This document shows, piece after piece, positions 13,795 through 20,148 of a DNA stretch of 21,217 bases. A program made the position numbers and the translations under genes. The notes under the pieces are model-generated. The model worked only from the letters and a program-made list of their open reading frames with translations, was not told where the DNA came from and searched no databases. Source of the DNA: Coprothermobacter sp. (GTDB taxonomy: Bacteria; Coprothermobacterota; Coprothermobacteria; Coprothermobacterales; Coprothermobacteraceae). The stretch lies in assembly GCA_012842545.1 (NCBI GenBank), contig DUSQ01000017.1, positions 1-21,217 of the forward strand. The letters are read 5' to 3'. Position 1 is the first letter of the stretch; each line of letters begins with the position of its first letter.

Positions 13795-16000
13795 TGTCCT
13801 TCCTCCTCAAAACATACGCTATTTGACCTAATGCAATACCATTGTCATTCATGGGTACCTGCCTATTTCTGAAAACTTTCATTCCCGTCTTTTCCAAGTA
13901 TTCACGAACCGTGTTGTATAGAATGCTGTTTTGAAAAGATCCACCGGTTATGACCACTGTTTCATAGCCAACGTTTTCTGCCAGCTTCACGGTTAACTTT
14001 GCAATGGTGTTGTGGAAAAGTCTTGCTATGTCAGTTGCCTCATAGCCTCTTCTAACGAGCTCCAGTGTATTTTGAATGATTTCCTTGGTAGAAACCACTG
14101 ATCCTTTTATGCTAACGTTATCCGCGAAGTCGCCTTTTTCTAAGCTCTTTTCTGCTACCATTTGCAGTTTTTGTGCTGGTTCACCTTCGTAAGTTGTAAT
14201 GGTGCAAATACCAAGGAGTGCTGATAGCGTATCAAAAATGCGACCCATACCACAAGCCAGAGGAAATGACGCTTCTTTGCTAAGAAGGGCAATCTGTCTC
14301 CCTTTCCTTCCAAAAAACTTCTCAGCTTCATCTGGCTCAAGGAGGCTGGCAGCTAAGCGCCATGGTTCTTCGATAGCTTTTTCCCCACCTACTAGTGGTA
14401 TGTAGTCAAAGTGAAAGAGCCTTTGGTAGCTTGTGTCCTCAAGAAATAGTACTTCTGAACCCCATAGAGTCTCGTCATCACCATAGCCCGTTCCGTCATA
14501 CACCACGGCAACAGCCTTGGAAAGCTGATTCTCTTCCATGGCGGATAGTGCATGTGCAACATGGTGCTGCACTTCCATCACAGGTAAACCCAGGGAATAG
14601 GCAAATTCATGGGAAAGGTATCCTGGGTGCTTGTCTGTAACTACAATTTGAGGCTCTATGTCAAACAGCTCTCTTAGGTGGTCTATGACTTTAACATAGG
14701 TTTGCATAGTCCTAACGTTTTTAAGGTCACCTATGTACTGACCTAAAATGGCATATCCATTCTTTGCAAGTGCTGGCGTTGACTTCTCGTCTCCTCCTGT
14801 GGCGAGAATGGGCACTTTGCATTGGGTTGAAAGCTTTATAGGTAGCGGGACATAACCTCGGCTTCGTCTTATTATGTGAGGCCCGTCGTTTAGGACTTGT
14901 ACGACAGAGTCATCGACGTGGGTTACTATGGCACGGTCATGAGTTAACACGTAATCAGCCATTTGCAGAAGTTTTGGAAGGTCTGAATCTTCGTAGTAGA
15001 TAACTTCACCATGTAGATTAGCCGAGGTCATTACCAAGACGGCCTCTGGCCAGTGGTGGAAGATGATGTGGTGTAGTGGAGTATAAGGTACCATGAACCC
15101 CAAATAGTTTTGTCCCGGTGCTACAACTTCAGGCAATGCCACATTGGGTTTTTTCTTAAGAAGCACGATAGGGGCCGCAGCGGATTCGAGAAGCTCTCTT
15201 TCAAAACTGCTTGTAAAGCAAAGCTTTTCAACGTTTGAAAGTGTGGCCATGAGCGCGAAAGGCTCCTGGGGCCTCTTCTTTAACTCCCTCAGTCTTTGGA
15301 CAGCGCTTTCATTAAAAGCATCACAGACCAAAAGATAACCCCCTAAGCTTTTAACAGATACAACGTTTCCTTCCTTAAGAAGTTGCACTGTTTTTCTTAA
15401 GTCGGGGTCAGGAACATGTGTACCTTCCTTTGTAAGCAAATACGTATTGGGTCCACAGTTTGGACATGCCACCGGTTGGGCGTGATATCGTCTGTCTCTG
15501 TGGTCTGTATATTCCTTGTAACAGTCTTCACATAAAGAGAACGTCTTCATGGAAGTATTTGGTCTATCGTAAGGCAGTTTTTCTATGACGGTGTACCTTG
15601 GACCACAGTTGGTGCAGTTAGTCAGCGGGTATAGATACCTTCGGCTTGTTGAATCAAGAATCTCTTCCACACAGTCCGGACACGTGGCTAAATCAGGGGG
15701 TATGAAAGTATAAACGTCTTTTTCATGTTCAGAAGCAAGGATAACAAACTCCCTTTCTCCCTGGATCTCCTCGCATTCCCATGTAGTAAATTCAATAAAT
15801 ATGGACTCGTGAGGTTTTTCTTTATTCAATTTTTCTTCGAACTGGTCAATGAGGGAAGAATCCCCTTGGACCTCTATGAGAACCCCATGCCCACTGTTGA
15901 GTACGAACCCCGTTAAACCCAGATCTTTAGCGATTTTGGCAACAAAGGGCCGAAAGCCGACACCCTGCACAATTCCATTGATTCTGAACGCTTTTCTCAT
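13709..16000 (-). CDS. hypF: Carbamoyltransferase HypF
   Basis: A 763-residue multidomain enzyme. The acylphosphatase domain (1-90) has FRINGIVQGVGFRPFV with Arg17 and Asn35. Two zinc fingers follow (Cys107/110/129/132 and Cys157/160/179/182), then a YrdC-like domain (about 185-385) and a Kae1-like domain with VQHHVAHALSAM, VYDGTGYGDDETLWGSE and ITGGSFQN. HypF transfers the carbamoyl group to HypE Cys. ATG at 16000 is chosen because homology begins exactly there, and a TGCTATAAT promoter lies 9 nt upstream. A tail of about 28 residues overlaps hypC. No Shine-Dalgarno is visible, suggesting a near-leaderless transcript. Confidence 0.94.
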   Translation of the reverse strand: MRKAFRINGIVQGVGFRPFVAKIAKDLGLTGFVLNSGHGVLIEVQGDSSLIDQFEEKLNKEKPHESIFIEFTTWECEEIQGEREFVILASEHEKDVYTFIPPDLATCPDCVEEILDSTSRRYLYPLTNCTNCGPRYTVIEKLPYDRPNTSMKTFSLCEDCYKEYTDHRDRRYHAQPVACPNCGPNTYLLTKEGTHVPDPDLRKTVQLLKEGNVVSVKSLGGYLLVCDAFNESAVQRLRELKKRPQEPFALMATLSNVEKLCFTSSFERELLESAAAPIVLLKKKPNVALPEVVAPGQNYLGFMVPYTPLHHIIFHHWPEAVLVMTSANLHGEVIYYEDSDLPKLLQMADYVLTHDRAIVTHVDDSVVQVLNDGPHIIRRSRGYVPLPIKLSTQCKVPILATGGDEKSTPALAKNGYAILGQYIGDLKNVRTMQTYVKVIDHLRELFDIEPQIVVTDKHPGYLSHEFAYSLGLPVMEVQHHVAHALSAMEENQLSKAVAVVYDGTGYGDDETLWGSEVLFLEDTSYQRLFHFDYIPLVGGEKAIEEPWRLAASLLEPDEAEKFFGRKGRQIALLSKEASFPLACGMGRIFDTLSALLGICTITTYEGEPAQKLQMVAEKSLEKGDFADNVSIKGSVVSTKEIIQNTLELVRRGYEATDIARLFHNTIAKLTVKLAENVGYETVVITGGSFQNSILYNTVREYLEKTGMKVFRNRQVPMNDNGIALGQIAYVLRRKDNVFGNTHVSGGNTREQSVSILHERPQRN

Positions 16001-16008
16001 CAAGAATG

Positions 16009-16027
16009 AATTATAGCAGGTATAATT
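16009..16027 (-). promoter_or_regulatory. hypF promoter -10 within a perfect palindrome
   Basis: On the minus strand, TGCTATAAT (extended -10, TATAAT at 16015-16010) lies 9 nt before the hypF ATG. The same bases form an inverted repeat, AATTATA (16009-16015) and TATAATT (16021-16027), around GCAGG, so a second TATAAT reads on the plus strand. No good -35 is seen, consistent with an extended -10 promoter. The symmetry suggests a regulator site, but short A+T-rich palindromes also arise by chance. Confidence 0.55.
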
Positions 16028-16065
16028 AATTTGTCTGCATTGTTGGTTGTAGTTCAAGTGAGAAG

Positions 16066-16081
16066 TGTTAGAATGTCTAAC
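16066..16081 (+). promoter_or_regulatory. Candidate hydrogenase operon promoter overlapped by an operator-like dyad
   Basis: TGTTAGAAT (16066-16074) is an extended -10 on the plus strand; upstream TTGTAG (16047-16052) is a poor -35. A perfect dyad, GTTAGA-ATG-TCTAAC (16067-16081), covers this -10. An outer pair, TTCAAG (16053-16058) and CTTGAA (16088-16093), is nearly concentric with it. Transcription would start near 16081, giving a 5' UTR of about 72 nt. Both promoter and operator are read by eye only. Confidence 0.45.
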
Positions 16082-16152
16082 TGAATTCTTGAAGAAGTGA
16101 TACAGTGATAAGGGCAGAACATAGCTTTCTAAAAAAGTGAGGGGGTGTAGGT

Positions 16153-16542
16153 TTGTTACCTGGTATAGAACAGGCGAAATTACAGCGTTACGGTCTGAAC
16201 GGAGAAGGTGAAAGAGAAATAGTCGATGTGGATGTGCTCAAGCTATTCGAGTTTATAACCGATTTCAAAGATGTATTCCGTTTTATTTCCATAACTGCAT
16301 ATCCTGAAGGTGATAGCTTATTTATGCAGTATCATTTTTCTTATGGTAGTTGGATTGCTTCGTTAAGGCTATTAGTGCCTGAAGACAAAGTTGTCCCTTC
16401 CATAACACCTTTGCTACCTGCAGCAGATTGGGCAGAAAGAGAGATTATGGACTTGTTTGATATCAAGTTCTCTAACCACCCGCGTCCTAAGAGGCTTATC
16501 ATTCCTGACGATGCTAAGCGTGGAATCTATTTAGATTTTTAG
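16153..16542 (+). CDS. Group 4 hydrogenase NuoC-like subunit (MbhK-like)
   Basis: A 129-residue protein of the 30-kDa NADH dehydrogenase (NuoC) family. Its C-terminus AEREIMDLFDIKFSNHPRPK followed by LIIPDD is the family signature. The size matches small stand-alone MbhK or Ech-type subunits rather than fused NuoCD. It packs against the catalytic large subunit on the cytoplasmic arm. The start is TTG 16153, with GAGGGGGTG 6 nt or more upstream. It is the first gene of the hydrogenase operon, with 10 nt before the large subunit gene. Confidence 0.85.
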   Translation: MLPGIEQAKLQRYGLNGEGEREIVDVDVLKLFEFITDFKDVFRFISITAYPEGDSLFMQYHFSYGSWIASLRLLVPEDKVVPSITPLLPAADWAEREIMDLFDIKFSNHPRPKRLIIPDDAKRGIYLDF

Positions 16543-16552
16543 GAGGTGCATA

Positions 16553-17635
16553 ATGGGTTACAAGTTCCCACTTGGTCCTTACCATCCGGCTTTTGAGGAA
16601 GGGGAATACATTGAACTACAGCTGGAAGGTGAAATGGTTGTTGATGCCGAGATCAAAATAGGTTTCATTCACAGAGCAATTGAAAAGAGTGCTACTAAGA
16701 GAACTTTCATTCGAGATCTGGGTTTAGTGGAGAGAACCTGTGGTATTTGCTCATTTCACCACAGCTGGGCATATTGCTTAGCAGTGGAAAAGGCCGCAGG
16801 ATTGGAAGTTCCCGAAAGAGCTGAGTACATTAGGGTACTCACTGCTGAACTAGAGAGAATACATAGTCACCTGATGTATTTGGGTGCCATGGCTCACAAG
16901 ATGGGTTTCGATACGTTATTCATGTTCACATGGTCGGGAAGAGAAGCAGTCATGGATATGTTGGAGCTTTTGTCAGGCAATCGTGTTAATTATGCAGTAA
17001 ATACGTTGGGAGGCGTGCGGCGTGACGTTGATGAAAACATCTCTTCGCAAATAAGAGCTGCTCTTGAAACCCTCGAAGACCTTGCTCTTAAGCTTAGCGA
17101 TACGTGGACTAAGGATGCTAGCATACTGGCTAGGACGAAAAATGTTGGGTTCGTTAGCCGCGAACAAGCCCACTTACTGGGTGTTGTAGGCCCTACTGCA
17201 CGAGGTTCGGGCATCAGAGAAGACCTTAGGAAGACTTCCCCTTATTCTGTTTATCCCCTTATGGATTTTGACCTAGTGGTCTTAGATGGCGGCGATGTTT
17301 GGTCTCGCACCTTCGTCAGAGTTCTGGAAGTACTTGAATCGATTAAGATCATACGTCAAGTTTTAGATAAGATACCATCAGGTTCTATTAAGAACCCAAA
17401 GCCTGTTTTGAAGATCGAGCCCAATGATGTTATTGGCCGTGTTGAGGCTCCACGAGGTGAATTGGCTTATCATCTGATAACCGATGGAACGGATAAACCT
17501 GCTAGGCTAAAGATTCGAACACCCACTCTGATTAATTTACCTGCTTCTGAACACATGATGCGTGGATCGAACTTGGCAGATGCTCCTGTTATCGTTGGTC
17601 ATATCGATCCATGTATGAGCTGCATGGATCGATAA
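16553..17635 (+). CDS. Group 4 [NiFe] hydrogenase large (catalytic) subunit (MbhL-like)
   Basis: The 360-residue protein of the NuoD/hydrogenase-3 large subunit family keeps both nickel motifs: ERTCGICSFHH (Cys63, Cys66) and DPCMSCMDR (Cys354, Cys357). It also has the group 4 element GFIHRAIEK (Glu44). This separates it from complex I NuoD and from Mbx/Mbs-type proteins with altered motifs. The stop codon follows the second motif after Met-Asp-Arg, so there is no cleavable C-terminal peptide. AGGAGGTGCATA precedes ATG 16553. It should reduce protons with electrons passed by a small subunit that is not in this window. Confidence 0.93.
   Translation: MGYKFPLGPYHPAFEEGEYIELQLEGEMVVDAEIKIGFIHRAIEKSATKRTFIRDLGLVERTCGICSFHHSWAYCLAVEKAAGLEVPERAEYIRVLTAELERIHSHLMYLGAMAHKMGFDTLFMFTWSGREAVMDMLELLSGNRVNYAVNTLGGVRRDVDENISSQIRAALETLEDLALKLSDTWTKDASILARTKNVGFVSREQAHLLGVVGPTARGSGIREDLRKTSPYSVYPLMDFDLVVLDGGDVWSRTFVRVLEVLESIKIIRQVLDKIPSGSIKNPKPVLKIEPNDVIGRVEAPRGELAYHLITDGTDKPARLKIRTPTLINLPASEHMMRGSNLADAPVIVGHIDPCMSCMDR
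17602..17634. repeat. Perfect 12-bp inverted repeat at the 3' end of the large subunit gene
   Basis: TATCGATCCATG (17602-17613) and CATGGATCGATA (17623-17634) are exact inverted copies separated by 9 nt (TATGAGCTG). The arms are made of the codons for Ile-Asp-Pro-(Cys)...Met-Asp-Arg plus the first two bases of the stop codon; the loop region carries the codons between and including the two nickel cysteines. No T run follows, so it is not a normal terminator. The ribosome binding region of the next gene begins 3 nt later. Confidence 0.9.
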
Positions 17636-17652
17636 AGGGTAGGTGATGATAT

Positions 17653-18162
17653 GTGAATAATAAAGCCAGAACGTTTGTGGGCGTATGGTTTTTCAGTATG
17701 ATATTTTGGCTGTTATTTACCTGGTCACTGGATTTGCAAGAAGTTGTTTTCGGTCTCATATTGACTTTTGTGGTTACGCTTTTCACCTATGATCTTTGGT
17801 TGGATACCAAGCTGCTTAATGTTTTGAACCCGCTAAATTGGCCAACGATCATAGTTTACTTTCTTGTGCTCCTCAAAGAAATGGTAAAGGCTAATATTGA
17901 TCTGGCTTTACGGACGTTGAATCCAAAGTTACCTATTTCTCCTGGCATAGTCGAAATAGAAGCGGATTTTCCTTCCGATGAAGCATACACTTTGGTAGCA
18001 AATTCCATAACGTTGACTCCGGGTACGATAACGGTTGATATCGATAAAGAAAACAAGAAAATGTATATTCATTGGATCCACGTGGACACGGAGGATCCGA
18101 AGAAGGGAGCGGAAATCATCCATGGTTTCGCTGCCCCATTCGCGAGGAGGCTATTCTCATGA
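17653..18162 (+). CDS. MnhE/MrpE-like membrane subunit (MbhA-like)
   Basis: A 169-residue MnhE-family protein. Two N-terminal membrane segments (about 8-25 and 28-48) and an amphipathic stretch are followed by a cytosolic domain with NSITLTPGTITVDID, the signature TLTPGT element of MrpE. It starts at GTG 17653 after GGTAGGTGATG. In Mbh complexes this subunit opens the Mrp-like sodium/proton module. It overlaps the next gene by 4 nt (ATGA). Confidence 0.9.
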   Translation: MNNKARTFVGVWFFSMIFWLLFTWSLDLQEVVFGLILTFVVTLFTYDLWLDTKLLNVLNPLNWPTIIVYFLVLLKEMVKANIDLALRTLNPKLPISPGIVEIEADFPSDEAYTLVANSITLTPGTITVDIDKENKKMYIHWIHVDTEDPKKGAEIIHGFAAPFARRLFS

Positions 18163-18413
18163 GTGCTGAATTACTACTCATGTTATTCCTTATCATTTTG
18201 TCAGTGATTCTTCTTTACAGAGTTGTAGTAGGACCTCAGGACATGGATCGCATCGTGGCTATGTCGACGATCTCACCGATTATCGCTGTGGTCTTGGCTC
18301 TTTGGAGTCTTGAGATGCGACGTGGTATTTACTTGGACATAGCTTTGGTACTCGCATTGCTGGACTTTATCATGGTAGTGGCTTATGCACGTTACATAAG
18401 GGGGGAGCTCTGA
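18159..18413 (+). CDS. MnhF/MrpF-like membrane subunit (MbhB-like)
   Basis: An 84-residue MnhF-family protein with three predicted membrane helices (about 3-22, 32-52 and 58-77). It carries the family element VVVGPQDMDRIVAMSTISPI. ATG 18159 is chosen because it follows GAGGAGG and shares ATGA with the upstream stop; the frame runs further upstream without membrane character. It probably contributes to the ion-translocating membrane module. Confidence 0.9.
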   Translation: MSAELLLMLFLIILSVILLYRVVVGPQDMDRIVAMSTISPIIAVVLALWSLEMRRGIYLDIALVLALLDFIMVVAYARYIRGEL

Positions 18414-18414
18414 C

Positions 18415-18765
18415 ATGGACTATGTTGCTTACGTTCTTTATGGCATAGGTGCTTTTTTTAATTTTGCTGGTGTAGTGGGCATATTGCGTATGCCTGATCC
18501 ATATTGCAAGTTGCAAACCTCGACTAAGAACGTAACATTGGGGTGCATAAGTATAATGCTTGGCGTGTTTCTAAGGGAAATTCATTTGGGCCTACTGTCC
18601 AGCTTTGGCGTGAAGGCATTACTCCTATCACTTTTCATGCTCATCACAAACCCTACTGCTTCTCATGTGCTAGCTAGAGCCTGTTACTACGCGGGTGTGC
18701 CACTGTGGGAAAAATCTGTGACTGACCATTTGAAGAGCAGAAAGGAGGCTGAATCAGATGAGTAA
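18415..18765 (+). CDS. MnhG/MrpG-like membrane subunit (MbhC-like)
   Basis: A 116-residue MnhG-family protein with three membrane helices and the conserved element GILRMPDPYCKLQTSTKNVT (compare GxxRLPDxYxRLHAxTK in the family). ATG 18415 sits 1 nt after the previous stop, with AGGGGGGAGC upstream. The C-terminal tail (about 98-116) is charged and cytosolic. The 3' end overlaps the next gene by 8 nt. Confidence 0.9.
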   Translation: MDYVAYVLYGIGAFFNFAGVVGILRMPDPYCKLQTSTKNVTLGCISIMLGVFLREIHLGLLSSFGVKALLLSLFMLITNPTASHVLARACYYAGVPLWEKSVTDHLKSRKEAESDE

Positions 18766-19009
18766 TGGCATCCTTTTGCTCCACGTGATAAACCTTGTAG
18801 GGGCGCTCATTAGCGCCTGGTTTACAGTTTTGCAAAAAAATCTTGTCAGAGCTGTGATCGGACAAGCTGTTATGGGTTCCTTTGTTGCACTGGAGTTTCT
18901 TCTTTTAAACGCACCTGACGTTGCTATTGCAGAAGCCGCTGTAGGTGTTGTCGTGGTACCAATAATCTTCTTCGTGGTCCTGCAAAGAACCAAGGAGGTG
19001 GAAGAATGA
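18758..19009 (+). CDS. MbhD-like subunit (DUF4040; MrpA C-terminal homologue)
   Basis: An 83-residue hydrophobic protein with three membrane segments. It contains LNAPDVAIAEAAVGV, matching the APDVALTEAAVG signature of DUF4040/MbhD and the C-terminal part of MrpA. Acidic residues Glu46, Asp54 and Glu59 lie in or next to membrane helices and are candidates for the ion path. AGAAAGGAGG precedes ATG 18758. Its 3' end shares ATGA with the next gene. Confidence 0.88.
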   Translation: MSNGILLLHVINLVGALISAWFTVLQKNLVRAVIGQAVMGSFVALEFLLLNAPDVAIAEAAVGVVVVPIIFFVVLQRTKEVEE

Positions 19010-19386
19010 AATTCAGAGATTTCTTGGCTTTCCTCATAGTAGCTTTTTTGTTTTTTGGTATATTTTTCTCTTTGCACGGCAACGACAAGCTTTTCAATAC
19101 ACCACTTTCTGAATATTCAACGCTGCAGGATACTCCTGATCCGCTGTTACCCATTCCAAACATTGGAAAAACTATAACCGAATACGAAATAGCACAACAA
19201 ACGGGGAAGAATGTGGATTGTCAGTACGCTGGTGGTGAATGTGGTGTAAATGCAGCCAACGTAGTAACCTCCATTGTGTTCGGTTACAGAGGATATGATA
19301 CGTTGGGTGAAGCCACGATTTTGTTCGTCGCCATCACTGGTCTGGTTTATATGGTTACGGCTTTGAAAGGTGGCGAGGGGAAATGA
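19006..19386 (+). CDS. MbhE-like subunit (MrpA C-terminal/MrpB-like)
   Basis: A 126-residue protein with an N-terminal membrane helix (about 5-23), a hydrophilic stretch (about 24-82), and a C-terminal segment containing NVVTSIVFGYRGYDTLGEAT. That segment is the recognised motif of MbhE and the MrpA/MrpB junction, followed by a membrane helix (about 103-119). Two cysteines, Cys72 and Cys79, lie in the extramembrane loop. AAGGAGGTGG precedes ATG 19006. Confidence 0.86.
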   Translation: MKFRDFLAFLIVAFLFFGIFFSLHGNDKLFNTPLSEYSTLQDTPDPLLPIPNIGKTITEYEIAQQTGKNVDCQYAGGECGVNAANVVTSIVFGYRGYDTLGEATILFVAITGLVYMVTALKGGEGK

Positions 19387-19805
19387 CCATGGTGCCAAAA
19401 ATCATCGTGAAGTTTATTTCTCCGCTGGTAATGACACTTGGGGCCTATGTGGTGTTACATGGTCACCTAAGCCCGGGTGGAGGTTTTCAGGGTGGAGTTA
19501 TATTAGGTGGCGTGGCTGCCCTGGTGTTCCTTGTTTTTGGGGCTGACGCTGTGTTACATAGATTCAACCTGGAAAAGTACACTCTGATGGAAGCCTTAGG
19601 TGGTATTGGCTTTGCGGGTGCCGCCATTATTGGGCTATGGAAAACTGGCTTTTTCATGGGTGACTTCTTGGGTGTTGGTACCACTGGTAAGATTCTCAGT
19701 GCTGGCGTCGTAGCCTGGATGAATTTCTTTGTGGGCGTTAAAGTTTTTGGAGGTATTGTTGAAGTTATCGGTGCCATGGCAGAGACTAAGGAGGGGGAGT
19801 TTTAA
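19383..19805 (+). CDS. MnhB/MrpB-like membrane subunit (MbhF-like)
   Basis: A 140-residue MnhB-family protein with four predicted membrane helices. It has the family signature HGHLSPGGGFQGGVILGGVA (about 26-45) and a C-terminal FVGVKVFGGIVEVIG. ATG 19383 overlaps the upstream stop (ATGA) and follows GAGGGG. It forms part of the Mrp-like membrane arm. Confidence 0.9.
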   Translation: MTMVPKIIVKFISPLVMTLGAYVVLHGHLSPGGGFQGGVILGGVAALVFLVFGADAVLHRFNLEKYTLMEALGGIGFAGAAIIGLWKTGFFMGDFLGVGTTGKILSAGVVAWMNFFVGVKVFGGIVEVIGAMAETKEGEF

Positions 19806-19806
19806 A

Positions 19807-20148
19807 ATGGTTGCGTTCTTACTCATGGCCGGTGTTTTCCTGGCTGGACTTTATGGACTTTTGGCCCGTAAAAATCTAATAAAAATCATCATTAGTTTGT
19901 CTGTGGTGACTTCAGGCTTGAACTTGATGATAGTGTCCTTGGGGTATTGGGGAATTGACGCTACAGCTCCCATTTTCATGGACATTAGTCCCACTCTTTC
20001 AGTTGCAGACCCCGTTCCTCACGCTTTGACACTTACCTCCATTGTCATTGATGTTGCGGTAACTGCCATGGCGTTAAGCATTGCCCTCTGGGTCCATAAG
20101 CATTTTGGTACCTTTGACATGAATAAGGTGAGGAGGCTAAAAGGATGA
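19807..20148 (+). CDS. MnhC/MrpC/NuoK-like membrane subunit (MbhG-like)
   Basis: A 113-residue MnhC/NuoK-family protein with three membrane helices. It shows GLLARKNLIKIIISLSVVTS and ADPVPHALTLTSIVIDVAV (compare DPxPQALVLTAIVI). ATG 19807 is preceded by AGGAGGGGGAG; an upstream in-frame start at 19729 lies in mbhF-like coding sequence and is rejected. The insertion ATAPIFMDISPTLSVADP between helices 2 and 3 is of the Mbh type. It overlaps the next gene by ATGA. Confidence 0.9.
   Translation: MVAFLLMAGVFLAGLYGLLARKNLIKIIISLSVVTSGLNLMIVSLGYWGIDATAPIFMDISPTLSVADPVPHALTLTSIVIDVAVTAMALSIALWVHKHFGTFDMNKVRRLKG

Noticed and set aside
14199..14640. Plus-strand open frames opposite hypF
   Set aside because: They are shadows of a well-supported minus-strand enzyme, with no ribosome binding sites and no recognisable domains.
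16001..16057. Longer hypF starting upstream at 16057
   Set aside because: The extra 19 residues (MNYNQQCRQINYTCYNS...) have no family support and would contain the promoter. Acylphosphatase homology begins exactly at the ATG at 16000.
16066..16081. Rex operator upstream of the hydrogenase operon
   Set aside because: The half sites resemble Rex sites, but the inner spacing is 7 nt rather than 6 and the outer TTG/CAA bases are missing. Kept only as an unassigned dyad.
17602..17634. SECIS element for selenocysteine at the nickel motif
   Set aside because: [NiFeSe] enzymes have UGA at a nickel-site cysteine, but both codons here are ordinary Cys (TGT, TGC). The hairpin encloses the codons instead of following them.
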